Assembly (NCBI GenBank): GCA_051155755.1
Contig: DAXETY010000044.1
Coordinates: 9,474 to 73,473 of the forward strand
DNA: 64,000 nt
DNA from: DAXETY01 sp051155755
GTDB lineage: Bacteria; Desulfobacterota; Desulfobacteria; Desulfobacterales; SG8-13
Direction: 5' to 3'
Shown: one piece after another, positions 44,190-53,497 of the stretch
Numbering within the stretch: the stretch's first letter is position 1
Layout: every line of letters starts with the position of its first letter
The notes under the pieces: generated by a model
Database searches by the model: none
Told to the model about the DNA's origin: nothing
The model's input: only the letters and a program-made list of their open reading frames with translations
Position numbers and translations under genes: made by a program

Positions 44190-46036
44190 CCGATTCACCG
44201 GACCTTTTTTCCCGTGTACAGCAGGGGCTGCTGGCGTCCATCGACGTCCATTTCGCCAAGCAGATCGCTGCACTGGAAAACCCCGTGAACCCGGAGGTTG
44301 TGCTGGCTGCCGCTCTGGCGAGTCGTGCCACCGGAGACGGACATGTCTGCCTGGTGCTCGCCTCCGCGGCCCGGCAGACCGGGTGGCCGCCATCCGAACT
44401 GCCGGCGCTGGCACGCTGGGAAAAACAGCTGCGCGGCAGCAAGGTCATCGGTCGCCCGGGAGATTTCACCCCCCTGGTTCTCGATGAAAAAAACCGGTTG
44501 TATCTTTACCGCTACTGGCAATACGAACAGCGCCTGATCGATGGGATCCGCCGCCGCCTTGCGCCCTCGATGCTTCCGGATGTTGACTGGCAGCGCCTCC
44601 GGGACGGTCTGGCCCGGCTGTTTCCCACCGCCCCGGCCGGTGAAGCTGCGAACTGGCAGAAGCTGGCGGCCATGGTCGCTGTCGTCAAACCATTCTGCGT
44701 GGTTTCCGGGGGGCCTGGAACCGGTAAAACCCACACCATCGCCAAGATTCTGGCGTTGTTGCTGGAACAAGCGCCGGCGGCGTCCTTGCGGATATTCCTG
44801 GCGGCACCGACCGGAAAGGCGGCGGCGCGGCTGGGCGAGTCGCTGCAGTCGGCCCGTGAAAGCCTCGCGTGTGCACCTGCAGTGAGAGCCGCCATGCCCG
44901 CAGCGGCGGCAACGCTGCACCGCCTGTTGAAAGCGGTGCCGGGCAGTCCGTATTTTCGACACCATTCGGAAAACCCGCTTCCGGCCGACGTTGTGGTCGT
45001 CGACGAAGCTTCCATGGTGGATCTGGCCTTGATGTCCAAACTGGTTCAGGCACTGCCGGGCTCCTGCCGGCTGATACTCGTCGGGGACCGCGATCAGCTG
45101 GCCTCGGTGGAAGCCGGGGCAGCCCTGGGGGATATTTGCGGGCGAGGGGTTGCAGCGGAATATTCCGAAACCTTGATTCGGGCGGCCGATCAGGCGGCCG
45201 CTGAAAAACCGCAATTCGGTCGGCGGCTGCCGCAAATCGAGTTGAACATCCGTGACAGCGTGGTTCAGCTGGTGCACAGCTACCGCTTTTCCGAAACCGG
45301 CCGCATCGGGTCGCTGAGCCGTGCAATCAATCGCGGCGATGCGGATGCGGTGCTTTCCATCTTGCAAGAGCCCGCGGATCCATCGATTTTCTGGTATCCG
45401 GACGATTCGCGAGCGCATTTCGAGCAGATCGTGCGCAACTTCATCCTGGACGGATACGGTCCCGTCGCCGCCGCGGGGCATCCGGTACCGGCACTTGAAC
45501 AGTTGAACGGTTTCCGCCTGCTTTGTGCCGTCCGAAAAGGACGGCGAGGCGTTGCGGCGATCAACCGGATCGCCGAACGGTTTCTGCGGGCCGAACATCT
45601 CATCGCGCCGGCCGATGGCCCCTGGTATGCGGGGCGGCCGATTTTGATTACGGAAAACGATTATTCACTGGGGCTTTTCAATGGCGACATCGGCCTGGCG
45701 GCCGACGATTCGAACCTTCCCGAAGGACCTTTGCAGGTATGGTTTCCGGGCGCCGAGGGGGCGGTTCGTCAAGTGCCGTCATTCCGCATCGGAGCCCATG
45801 AAACCGTATTTGCCATGACCGTGCATAAAAGTCAGGGGTCGGAGTTCGAACACGTGCTTCTGGTGCTGCCGGAAACCGATACGCCGGTATTGACCCGGGA
45901 GCTTATATACACGGCGGTCACCCGGGCCCGTCGGTCGGTAACGATCTGGGCTGCTGAAAAAATCCTGCGAGCGGCGGTCGCGCGCAAAATCGATCGCAGT
46001 TCCGGTTTGCGGGATGCCCTCTGGGGCCAAGAATAA
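44186..46036 (+). CDS. recD: Exodeoxyribonuclease V subunit RecD
   Basis: The 616-residue 5'-3' helicase subunit has Walker A SGGPGTGKTHTIAKILALL (about 173-191), Walker B VVVDEASMVDLALMSKLV, GDRDQLASVEAGAALGD, and C-terminal FAMTVHKSQGSEFEHVLLVLP with YTAVTRAR. Translationally coupled to recB through ATGA. Confidence 0.95.
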   Translation: MTDSPDLFSRVQQGLLASIDVHFAKQIAALENPVNPEVVLAAALASRATGDGHVCLVLASAARQTGWPPSELPALARWEKQLRGSKVIGRPGDFTPLVLDEKNRLYLYRYWQYEQRLIDGIRRRLAPSMLPDVDWQRLRDGLARLFPTAPAGEAANWQKLAAMVAVVKPFCVVSGGPGTGKTHTIAKILALLLEQAPAASLRIFLAAPTGKAAARLGESLQSARESLACAPAVRAAMPAAAATLHRLLKAVPGSPYFRHHSENPLPADVVVVDEASMVDLALMSKLVQALPGSCRLILVGDRDQLASVEAGAALGDICGRGVAAEYSETLIRAADQAAAEKPQFGRRLPQIELNIRDSVVQLVHSYRFSETGRIGSLSRAINRGDADAVLSILQEPADPSIFWYPDDSRAHFEQIVRNFILDGYGPVAAAGHPVPALEQLNGFRLLCAVRKGRRGVAAINRIAERFLRAEHLIAPADGPWYAGRPILITENDYSLGLFNGDIGLAADDSNLPEGPLQVWFPGAEGAVRQVPSFRIGAHETVFAMTVHKSQGSEFEHVLLVLPETDTPVLTRELIYTAVTRARRSVTIWAAEKILRAAVARKIDRSSGLRDALWGQE

Positions 46037-46083
46037 AAGCTTCCGGAGGCTGCATTCCGATTCAAAAGCACGTTTGTGCTTCG

Positions 46084-46109
46084 ATGTTGAACTTGCAGTA
46101 GCACCCGGT
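46084..46109. repeat. 26-nt word repeated at 2495-2520 (inverted)
   Basis: Identical on the minus strand to 2495-2520. It lies between recD and the small cysteine-rich gene, beside a small hairpin (AAGCAC-GTTT-GTGCTT, 46065-46080). On the minus strand its TGCAAGTTCAACATCGAAG stretch resembles part of the neighbouring small gene (TGCAAGTTCGACTTTGAAG). Confidence 0.6.
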
Positions 46110-46172
46110 TTGGGCAAGCATCACAAAAACGCGATCCCAACCGAATTGCGATTGAAATCGACCCGGCGAACC

Positions 46173-46364
46173 TTATGATTTCTTGGCGCAGGAGACCGCG
46201 TTGGATATCACGCCCTGAACCTGCGCCAGGGTGGCACACTGTTCCGAGCAGGCCGGAAATGCGGTCTTGCGCTGCTCGCAGTCCCGGCAGGGGCTTTTGA
46301 CGAGGTGCCCGACTTCAAAGTCGAACTTGCACTTAAAACGATTTGATTTTGTTTGCAATTTCAT
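46173..46364 (-). CDS. Small cysteine-rich protein (putative metal-binding)
   Basis: The 63-residue protein has six cysteines in FKCKFDF, KSPCRDCEQR and PACSEQC plus a late VSCAKKS, a spacing that suggests a zinc or iron site. I recall similar short KSPC-x2-C proteins in Desulfobacterota but no function. ATG 46364 fits the conserved core; the frame is open to 46475, but the extra residues look random. Ribosome site weak. It stands alone in a 986-bp region. Confidence 0.6.
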   Translation of the reverse strand: MKLQTKSNRFKCKFDFEVGHLVKSPCRDCEQRKTAFPACSEQCATLAQVQGVISNAVSCAKKS

Positions 46365-46650
46365 AAACTCGCGCCTGTTCCTTAAAGTAAGCTCGAAGGA
46401 TCTTTGGGCAAGATCCGCCTGCCGGCAAACCGAAACAGCAGCGCCCTTGGTTAGGTTGAACCCCGCCGACCGCAAAAACGAAATAAAACCGAAAATGAGC
46501 GGTCCAAATTTTCAAAACGGAAATAGACGCAAATCTCCTGATAAATAAATTTCGAAAATTTGAAACGCTCAAATGAATCAGAATTATATCACGGGAAATT
46601 TGCGGACTCAACACAGATGAAGTCTTAAAAAGTCAAAATTTATTAAAATC

Positions 46651-46742
46651 TGTCATTCCCGCGAAGGTGGGGAGCGGTAATCCAGAAATTAATTTAATTA
46701 CAGTATCTTAAAATCGAGATCCCCGCTTCCGCGGGGATGACA
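46651..46742. repeat. 92-bp palindromic element with 23-nt terminal inverted repeats
   Basis: Ends TGTCATTCCCGCGAAGG and, inverted, TGTCATCCCCGCGGAAG; 19 of 23 positions match. The interior is AT-rich. The GTCATTCCCGCG word is a common dispersed repeat in proteobacterial genomes. It looks like a MITE or REP-type element; no clear target duplication. Confidence 0.7.
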
Positions 46743-46869
46743 CACGATTAAGACGGACTTTTTACGAAACCGTCAAGAAAAAGAGAAGGGCTTACGGGTC
46801 CTGGATTTCGGGTTGTGCATACACAAGTGTTGTCGATACGGTCGGGTCTTCTTGTTATGATGCGCAACC

Positions 46870-46941
46870 AGCTCGTACAACCTGCAACGCGGAACCCGCA
46901 ATATGGAACCTGAAACTCGCAACGCGGAACGCGTAACCCGG
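46870..46941. repeat. Iterated CAACGCGGAACCCGCAA-type words
   Basis: Repeats of GCAACGCGGAACCCGCAA, GGAACCTGAAACTCGCAA and CGCGGAACGCGTAACCCG, belonging to the same word family as 18534-18568 and 52066-52102. The rest of the 46365-47022 gap, apart from this, the 92-bp element and a promoter, shows nothing I can name. Confidence 0.65.
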
Positions 46942-46947
46942 CCTGCA

Positions 46948-46976
46948 TTGACAGGATTGTGGGAAATGACTACGAT
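46948..46976 (+). promoter_or_regulatory. Candidate sigma-70 promoter for ispF
   Basis: TTGACA (46948-46953), 17-nt spacer, TACGAT (46971-46976). The predicted start near 46983 gives a leader of about 40 nt. Confidence 0.5.
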
Positions 46977-47022
46977 GCATCCGCGATAAATGGAAAAATT
47001 TAGAATACTTAAAGGAGAAAAC

Positions 47023-47496
47023 ATGCGCGTTGGAATTGGATATGACATCCATCGGCTGGTAGCGGGTCGCCCCTTGGTGCTGGCCGGTGTTTCCATTCCA
47101 TTCGACAAAGGCCTGGAAGGACATTCCGATGCCGACGTGCTCGCACACGCAGTGTGCGATGCAATTCTCGGAGCCGCCGCAGACGGAGACATCGGCACCC
47201 ACTTCCCCGATACGGATCCGCAGTACGAAAATGCCGACAGTCTCGACCTGCTCGGACAGGTCGCAGACCGGATATCGAAAACCGGATATGCGGTGGTGAA
47301 TCTGGATGCCACGCTGATGGCCGAAAAGCCAAAATTACAGCCGTATCGCGGCGAGATGGTGCAAAACCTGGCCCGGGTGCTGGGCATCTCTCCTGATTTT
47401 GTCAGCATCAAGGCCACCACCACAGAGGGACTCGGCTTCGTCGGACGGGGGGAGGGCATTGCCGCCGTGTGCGTGGCCCTGATCGATAAAAAATGA
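47023..47496 (+). CDS. ispF: 2-C-methyl-D-erythritol 2,4-cyclodiphosphate synthase
   Basis: The 157-residue MEP-pathway enzyme has the zinc site in RVGIGYDIHRLVAGR (DxH), HSDADVLAHAVCDAILGAA, GDIGTHFPDTDP, and TTTEGLGFVGRGEGIAA at the C-terminus. ATG 47023 has AAAGGAG 6 nt upstream, so the 11 residues before it in the open frame are not used. Confidence 0.95.
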   Translation: MRVGIGYDIHRLVAGRPLVLAGVSIPFDKGLEGHSDADVLAHAVCDAILGAAADGDIGTHFPDTDPQYENADSLDLLGQVADRISKTGYAVVNLDATLMAEKPKLQPYRGEMVQNLARVLGISPDFVSIKATTTEGLGFVGRGEGIAAVCVALIDKK

Positions 47497-47561
47497 CCGA
47501 TTCGTATCAGCGCTTCCGAAGGCCTTGGCCGGGCATTTGCTATCGATCGGCACGGAACCGG

Positions 47562-47607
47562 AGAACCAATCGAACCAATGAAACCAATGGAACCAATCAA
47601 ACCTTCC
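47562..47607. repeat. 9-bp CCAAT-type repeat array
   Basis: Five tandem 9-bp units of the form AACCAATnR between ispF and uvrB. Followed by AT-rich DNA with the 15-nt word (47619-47633) that also precedes cobQ. Confidence 0.75.
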
Positions 47608-47675
47608 CAAGAATAAATGGCAATTTAAAAATATACTTAACATATTAAATCCAATATTTTAAACTTATATATATC

Positions 47676-49670
47676 ATGCAAAACTTTAAAATGCGATCCC
47701 AGTTCGAACCCCACGGTGATCAGCCTCGGGCAATCGAAGGCATGACCCGCAATCTCCAGGCGGGCCATCCGTATCACGTGTTGTTGGGGGTCACCGGTTC
47801 CGGCAAGACCTTTACCATGGCCAATGTTGTCGAACGCTTGAACCGGCCGACTCTTGTCATCGCCCCCAACAAAACGCTTGCAGCCCAACTGTATAACGAG
47901 TTTCGATCCTTGTTTCCCGAGAATGCGGTGGAATATTTCGTCAGCTACTACGACTATTATCAACCCGAGGCGTATATTCCCTCCAGCGACACCTATATCG
48001 CCAAGGACTCTTCCATTAACGACATGATCGACAAACTGCGGCATTCAGCCACCCGCTCGGTGCTTTCCCGGAGAGATGTCATCGTGGTGGCCAGCGTGTC
48101 CTGCATTTTCGGCCTGGGGGCGCCGGAAGATTACCTGGACATGCGCGTACATATCCGACGGGAGCAGGAACTCGGACGGGAGACGTTGTTGCGGGACCTT
48201 GTCTCCATGCATTACACCCGCAACGACTACGATTTTCACCGGGGGGTGTTTCGAGTCCGCGGGGACCGGATCGAGTTGTTCCCGGCTTATGAAGAAGACC
48301 GTGCCGTGCGGATCGACTTTTTCGGAGATGAAATCGAAGACATCGCCCTGGTCGATGCGCTTCGAGGTGTCGTTGTCAGACGCCTCGAGGAAGTGACCAT
48401 TTTTCCGGCCAGTCATTACGTCACCTCCCGGGTTACGCGGGAACGTGCCAGAGAAACCATCATCGACGAGCTGAAAAGCCGTATCGAATTTTACCGGGAC
48501 CAGGGCAAATACATCGAGGCCCAACGTATCGAAGAACGCACCCAGTTCGACCTGGAAATGATCCAGGAGCTCGGCTACTGCAACGGTATCGAGAACTATT
48601 CGCGGCATCTGACCGGACGGTCTCCGGGACAGCCGCCGCCGACCCTGCTGGATTACTTTCCGGACGATTACCTGCTTTTCATCGACGAAAGCCACATTGC
48701 GGTGCCCCAGCTCAGGGCCATGTACAACGGAGACCGCTCCCGCAAAACTACACTGGTGGAATACGGTTTTCGGCTGCCTTCGGCCCTGGACAACCGGCCG
48801 CTGCGTTTCGAAGAATGTGTCGAGCGATTCAACCAGGTGGTGTTCGTTTCCGCCACTCCCGGAGATTATGAACGTTCCCTGGCCCGGGGGACGCTGGTGG
48901 AACAGATCGCCCGGCCCACCGGCCTGGTCGATCCGGAGGTCGAAGTGCGAACTGCCCGTAACCAGGTGGACGACCTGCTGGCCGAGATTCGCAATTTCTG
49001 CAATCGCGGATATCGAATTCTGGTCACGACCCTGACCAAACGGATGGCAGAAGATCTCACCGACTATTACTCGGATATCGGCATTCGAGTCCGCTATCTG
49101 CACTCCGACATCACCACGCTGGAACGCATGGACATCATCCGGGACCTGCGGGCGGGAGAATTCGACGTGCTGGTCGGAATCAACCTGCTGCGGGAAGGAT
49201 TGGACATCCCCGAAGTCGCCCTGGTGGCAATTCTGGATGCCGACAAGGAGGGGTTTTTGCGATCCAACCGTTCCCTGATCCAGACCTTCGGCCGCGCCGC
49301 CCGCAATATCGACGGCCGGGTGATCCTTTATGCGGACCGCGTGACACCTTCCATGCGAACGGCCATTGACGAGACCGTGCGCCGGCGAAAAATTCAGGAG
49401 CAATACAACCGCGATCACGGCATCAAACCCGAAACGATTCGCAAACAGATCACGGAAATGTTCGTATACGCGTCCGAATCAGCCGAGGCGCCGTCGGCAG
49501 CGGTTGCGGAAAAAGTTGTAGAATTTCAATCCCTCGACGATGTCGACCGAACCGTTCGTCGGTTGGAAAAAGAGATGAGGGCCGCCGCCAAAGACCTGGA
49601 TTTTGAAAAAGCCGCCGAGTTGCGCGACCGGATTCGGGAATTGCAGAAGCTGGTGGTTCTTGAGAATTAG
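47676..49670 (+). CDS. uvrB: Excinuclease ABC subunit B
   Basis: The 664-residue damage-recognition helicase has Walker A GVTGSGKTFTMANVV, the beta-hairpin region SYYDYYQPEAYIPSSDTYI, FIDESHIAVPQ, NLLREGLDIPEVALVAILDADKEG (helicase motifs V-VI region), and a C-terminal UVR motif (EKEMRAAAKDLDFEKAAELR) that contacts UvrC. ATG 47676 has no clear ribosome site; ATG 47691 is an alternative. uvrC follows after a repeat-filled gap. Confidence 0.96.
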   Translation: MQNFKMRSQFEPHGDQPRAIEGMTRNLQAGHPYHVLLGVTGSGKTFTMANVVERLNRPTLVIAPNKTLAAQLYNEFRSLFPENAVEYFVSYYDYYQPEAYIPSSDTYIAKDSSINDMIDKLRHSATRSVLSRRDVIVVASVSCIFGLGAPEDYLDMRVHIRREQELGRETLLRDLVSMHYTRNDYDFHRGVFRVRGDRIELFPAYEEDRAVRIDFFGDEIEDIALVDALRGVVVRRLEEVTIFPASHYVTSRVTRERARETIIDELKSRIEFYRDQGKYIEAQRIEERTQFDLEMIQELGYCNGIENYSRHLTGRSPGQPPPTLLDYFPDDYLLFIDESHIAVPQLRAMYNGDRSRKTTLVEYGFRLPSALDNRPLRFEECVERFNQVVFVSATPGDYERSLARGTLVEQIARPTGLVDPEVEVRTARNQVDDLLAEIRNFCNRGYRILVTTLTKRMAEDLTDYYSDIGIRVRYLHSDITTLERMDIIRDLRAGEFDVLVGINLLREGLDIPEVALVAILDADKEGFLRSNRSLIQTFGRAARNIDGRVILYADRVTPSMRTAIDETVRRRKIQEQYNRDHGIKPETIRKQITEMFVYASESAEAPSAAVAEKVVEFQSLDDVDRTVRRLEKEMRAAAKDLDFEKAAELRDRIRELQKLVVLEN

Positions 49671-49683
49671 TTCACCAGGAAAA

Positions 49684-49877
49684 TTTCATTGGTTTCAAAA
49701 ATGGTTTCATTGGTTTCATTGGTTCGATAGATCTCATTGGTTTAAGGATGAAAATCGATTTTAAATTCATCGAATCGTTCGAACCGTATCGGTTTCAATG
49801 TTTTTATTGGTTTCAAATATGGTTTCATTGGTTTAATTGGTTTCATTGGTTCAAGGATGAGAGTCGATTTTAAGTCA
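49684..49877. repeat. Tandem duplication of a 9-bp-repeat unit upstream of uvrC
   Basis: Two similar blocks, 49685-49765 and 49802-49877, each read: ATTGGTTTCAAAnATGG, several CATTGGTTT units, then AAGGATGAnA and TCGATTTTAA. The block is a higher-order copy built on the 9-bp repeat. Confidence 0.75.
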
Positions 49878-49930
49878 GCTCTACCCATTGAATCAACCGA
49901 GCCGAATTTACATTTTAATTCAATTCGGTA

Positions 49931-51940
49931 ATGGATATAATTTCCGTTTGCGATTCAGAATGGGTTCCGGTTTTTAAACCAATTGAACCAATTCAACCAA
50001 TTCAACCAATTGAACCTATTAGCAAATTGCAACGTTCAAAGACGAAAAATTCAGCCGATCGCCAAATTGACGGACCCGCCAAGACAGGTGTAGATCATTC
50101 CGTCGAAGAGTTGCGCGAGAGCCTGGCCCGGATGTCGAACGATCCGGGTGTGTACATCATGCGGGATGCATCCGGAGACGTGCTCTATGTCGGAAAAGCG
50201 CGCAACCTGAAAAAGCGGGTGGCATCGTATTTTAAAGCGGCCGGCCCGACGGATCCCAAAACCGCGGTGCTGGTTCGCAAGATCGGCCGTATCGAAACCA
50301 TCGTCACCGCTTCCGAAAAGGAAGCCCTGATCCTTGAATCCAACCTGATCAAACATCACCGCCCCCGCTATAATGTCAACCTCAAGGATGACAAACGCTA
50401 TCCGTGCCTAAGGCTGGATCTGGGCCACCCCTATCCGCGGCTTTCCATCGTGCGCAGGTTCCGCAAGGACGGTGCCATGTATTTCGGCCCCTACGCCTCG
50501 GCCTACGCGGTGCGACAGACCCTGAAGGTCATCAACAAGACCTTCATGCTGCGCAAGTGCACCGAGCGCGAATTCCAAACCCGGACCCGTCCCTGTCTGC
50601 ACTGCCAGATGCAGGGCTGCCTGGCGCCATGTTGCCGGGATGTGGATCGGCAGACCTATGAGGAGATGGTGCGGGAAGTCGTTCTTTTTTTAAAGGGTCG
50701 GACGCCGGACCTGGTTCGCAAAATCCGGCGGGAAATGCTGGAAGCCGCCGAAGCCGAGGAATATGAACGGGCCGCCCGTTTGCGCGACCGGATGTTTGCG
50801 CTGGAGCGCACGCTGGAAAAACAGGTTGCGGTGTCCACCGACCTGATCGACCGGGACGTGGTCGTTACGGTCCGCGGTGAGTCGTTGTCACTGGTGACGC
50901 TGCTGATGGTGCGCGGCGGTTTTTTACAGGGCAGCCGTCATTTTCCGTTCGAAGAGACCGTGGCGGCTGACGAGGAAGTCATTGCGGCCTTCATCCGACA
51001 GTACTATGAAAAGGCACCCTTGATTCCCCGGGAAATCATTGTCGGCACGTCACTGGAGGATGCGGGTCTGCTGGAGGAATGGCTGCAGGGACTCAAGGAA
51101 GGGCCGGTGCGCATCCGGTATCCCCGGCGTGGTGAAAAAACCCGGCTGGTTCAGATGGGACTTCAGAATGCCGCCAAAGAACTGCAGGAACGAATCGCTG
51201 CCGGCAGTCGGGCCACCGACACCTTGATGCGGCTGGAAAAGCGGCTGCGACTGTCCCGTTTTCCCCAGCGCATCGAGTGTTTCGACAACTCCAATCTGGC
51301 CGGCAGGCAACCCGTATCCAGCATGGTCGTGTTTCATGGCGGCGAACCGGACAAAGCCTCCTACCGCCTGTTTCGAGTCCAACGCGGGGATCACCCCGAC
51401 GACTATGCGACAATGAATGAAATCCTGCAGCGCCGCTTTAAAAAAAATCGATCCGACATGCCGCACCCGGATCTGTTGATGCTCGACGGCGGCAAAGGTC
51501 AACTCAACATTGCCCTGGCCGTGCTGCGGGATCTGGGACTGGAGGCGCGATTCGATGTGATCGGCATCGCCAAAAAAGATGCCGAAAAAGGCGAGAGCCA
51601 GGACAAAATATACAAACCCGGCCAGGCCAATCCGGTTTTATTCGGCAAGGATGCCGACCTGTTGCTTTTTTTACAGCGCATTCGCGACGAAGCCCACCGG
51701 TTTGCCATAACCTTTCATCGCAAACGGCGCGGCCGGGAAGCGGTCCACTCGGCGATGGACGACATCCCGGGAGTGGGCCGCAAACGCAAGGAGCGACTGT
51801 TGCGCCATTTTGACAGCGTGGACCAGATTCGCAGCGCCCCGGTGGAGGAGATCGCCGCCGTTCCCGGCATCCACCGGGCCCTGGCGGAAGTTATCAAGGA
51901 TTATTTGAATGCCCGGAATGAGCTCAAAGCTCAAAGCTGA
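49931..51940 (+). CDS. uvrC: Excinuclease ABC subunit C
   Basis: The nuclease subunit makes both incisions of nucleotide excision repair. GIY-YIG domain: DPGVYIMRDASGDVLYVGKA and NLKKRV; UVR motif near EAAEAEEYERAARLRDRMF; RNase H-like UvrC domain with RIECFDNSNLAG and LLMLDGGKGQLN; C-terminal HhH region DIPGVGRKRKERLLRHF. Family homology starts near 50105, so the first 50-60 residues of this frame are extra and include a PIEPIQPIQPIEPI stretch translated from the 9-bp repeat. TTG 50111 or ATG 50132 are likelier starts. The last residues (ELKAQS) also run into repeat DNA. Confidence 0.93.
   Translation: MDIISVCDSEWVPVFKPIEPIQPIQPIEPISKLQRSKTKNSADRQIDGPAKTGVDHSVEELRESLARMSNDPGVYIMRDASGDVLYVGKARNLKKRVASYFKAAGPTDPKTAVLVRKIGRIETIVTASEKEALILESNLIKHHRPRYNVNLKDDKRYPCLRLDLGHPYPRLSIVRRFRKDGAMYFGPYASAYAVRQTLKVINKTFMLRKCTEREFQTRTRPCLHCQMQGCLAPCCRDVDRQTYEEMVREVVLFLKGRTPDLVRKIRREMLEAAEAEEYERAARLRDRMFALERTLEKQVAVSTDLIDRDVVVTVRGESLSLVTLLMVRGGFLQGSRHFPFEETVAADEEVIAAFIRQYYEKAPLIPREIIVGTSLEDAGLLEEWLQGLKEGPVRIRYPRRGEKTRLVQMGLQNAAKELQERIAAGSRATDTLMRLEKRLRLSRFPQRIECFDNSNLAGRQPVSSMVVFHGGEPDKASYRLFRVQRGDHPDDYATMNEILQRRFKKNRSDMPHPDLLMLDGGKGQLNIALAVLRDLGLEARFDVIGIAKKDAEKGESQDKIYKPGQANPVLFGKDADLLLFLQRIRDEAHRFAITFHRKRRGREAVHSAMDDIPGVGRKRKERLLRHFDSVDQIRSAPVEEIAAVPGIHRALAEVIKDYLNARNELKAQS
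49977..50020. repeat. 9-bp repeat array inside the 5' part of the uvrC frame
   Basis: Tandem AACCAATTn units (period 9) in frame with uvrC, encoding repeated Pro-Ile-Glu/Gln. Probably leader rather than coding sequence. Confidence 0.7.
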
Positions 51941-52331
51941 AAGCAAGGCAAGCTGAAAGTTCAAAGCTCAAAGCTGAAAGCTCAAAGGTTGTAGCTCATA
52001 GCTCATGGCAAAACAAAAACCAAGTCCGTTGTCCATTGTCCGTTGCAAAAGCTCAGGCATCCCACGCGCAACCCGCAACCCGTAACGCGGAACCCGCAAC
52101 CCGAATAACCAATCAAACCAATGGAACCGTAATGAGCTCAAAGCTGAAAGCTGAAGGCTCAAAGCAAAGGATAAATGCCTAAAATTCAAGGACTTTGTCA
52201 GTCGTCCGTTGTCCGTTGCAAAAAGCTCAGTAGTCCAACGCGCAACCCGGTTAACCAATCAAACCAATGGAACCAATCGAACCAATGAAACTGGTCTTGC
52301 GCCGTTTCGCCGATTCGCCCTGTCGCCGTTA
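51921..52331 (-). repeat. Composite iterated intergenic repeat, copy B (inverted relative to copy A)
   Basis: Read on the minus strand it has the same word order as 27836-28178: GGGCGAATCGGCGAAACGGC, ATTGGTT 9-mers, GGGTTGCGCGTTGG, CTGAGCTTTTTGC, GGACAACGGAC, TTTAGGCATTTATC, TTTGAGCCTTCAGC, then a second round ending GCCATGAGCTATGAGC. Exact blocks of 24 and 34 nt are shared. Remaining bases to 52403 hold another iterated word (GGCAAACCGGCAAACGGGCC). No gene is visible in this 463-bp gap. Confidence 0.85.
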
Positions 52332-52403
52332 CAAGTCATTATTAGGAATTTCGATGGTTTAACCGGCTAACGGGCAAACCGGCAAACGGGCCAACGGGCA
52401 AAC

Positions 52404-53339
52404 CTAATAATCCAAATTCGCCAGCGCCTCCTTCAGCTCTTTAACCGCATCGGCCGAGCGGTTGAGCGCCTGTTTTTCGTCTTCGGCGAGCTTGATCTCG
52501 ATCACATCTTCGATGCCGCCCGCTCCGAGCTTCACCGGCACGCCGATAAACAGGTCGTGCAAGCCGTATTCACCTTCCAGGTAAACCGCGCAGGGCAGGA
52601 TTTTTTTCTTGTCCTTCAGGATCGATTCGGCCATTTCCACTGCGGCCGAAGCCGGAGCGTAATAAGCGCTGCCGGTCTTGAGAAGTCCGACGATCTCGGC
52701 GCCACCGTTGCGGGTTCGATCCACGATGGCGTCGATGCGGTCCTGGGTCATCAACTCGGTGATGGGGATTCCGGCAACGGTGGAGTAGCGCGGCAGCGGC
52801 ACCATGGTGTCGCCGTGTCCGCCGAGAACGAAGGCATGGGTGTTTTCCACCGAGACGTTCAACTCCATGGCGATAAACGCCCGGAACCGGGCCGAATCCA
52901 GTACGCCGGCCATTCCCATCACGCGCTGCTTGGGAAATTTGCTGGTTTCGAAAGCCACGTGACACATGGCATCCAGTGGATTGCTCACCACAATGATCAC
53001 AGACTGCGGAGAGCGCTGCGCCACCTGTTCAACCACGGTTTTCATGATGCCGGCGTTGGTTGTGAGCAGGTCGTCCCGACTCATCCCGGGCTTGCGCGGG
53101 ATGCCGGCGGTAATGATGACGATGTTCGATCCTTCGGTTGCGTCGTAGGCATTGGCTCCGGTCAGTTTGGCATCGTGTTTCTCGATGGGGGCGGCTTCGG
53201 TCAGGTCCAACGACTTGCCCTGGGGTACGCCTTCGATAATGTCGACCAGAACGACGTCGCAGAGTTCTTTTTCCGCCAGTCGTTGGGCCGCCGTGGCACC
53301 CACGTTGCCGGCTCCGACCACGGTCACTTTTTTGTCCAT
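52404..53339 (-). CDS. mdh: Malate dehydrogenase (LDH-like type)
   Basis: The 311-residue NAD-dependent enzyme interconverts malate and oxaloacetate. Rossmann motif VTVVGAGNVGATAAQRLAEK with the NAD-selecting acidic residue in VVLVDIIEG, substrate arginines in GIPRKPGMSRDDLL, arginine in VLDSARFRAFIA and catalytic histidine in LGGHGDTMVPL. The residue pattern favours malate over lactate. AAGGAG lies 7 nt before ATG 53339. Divergent from the mglA group. Confidence 0.95.
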   Translation of the reverse strand: MDKKVTVVGAGNVGATAAQRLAEKELCDVVLVDIIEGVPQGKSLDLTEAAPIEKHDAKLTGANAYDATEGSNIVIITAGIPRKPGMSRDDLLTTNAGIMKTVVEQVAQRSPQSVIIVVSNPLDAMCHVAFETSKFPKQRVMGMAGVLDSARFRAFIAMELNVSVENTHAFVLGGHGDTMVPLPRYSTVAGIPITELMTQDRIDAIVDRTRNGGAEIVGLLKTGSAYYAPASAAVEMAESILKDKKKILPCAVYLEGEYGLHDLFIGVPVKLGAGGIEDVIEIKLAEDEKQALNRSADAVKELKEALANLDY

Positions 53340-53468
53340 AACTTGCTCCTTTCTTTTCGGATCTGGATTATGTGAAAAATATTGGAACCCTATGGAGATG
53401 ACAGTAAGCAGCTTTCGTTCGATACCACAATGATCACCGATGTCAACATGTTTATATGATTCTCTATA

Positions 53469-53497
53469 TTGACTCGTTGGGAGAATCGGGGTATCAT
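53469..53497 (+). promoter_or_regulatory. Sigma-70 type promoter for the mglA group
   Basis: TTGACT (53469-53474), 17-nt spacer, TATCAT (53492-53497). It lies in the divergent gap with mdh and gives a leader of about 100 nt. Confidence 0.55.

Noticed and set aside
48045..49418. 457-residue antisense frame in uvrB
   Set aside because: Shadow of uvrB; no motifs.
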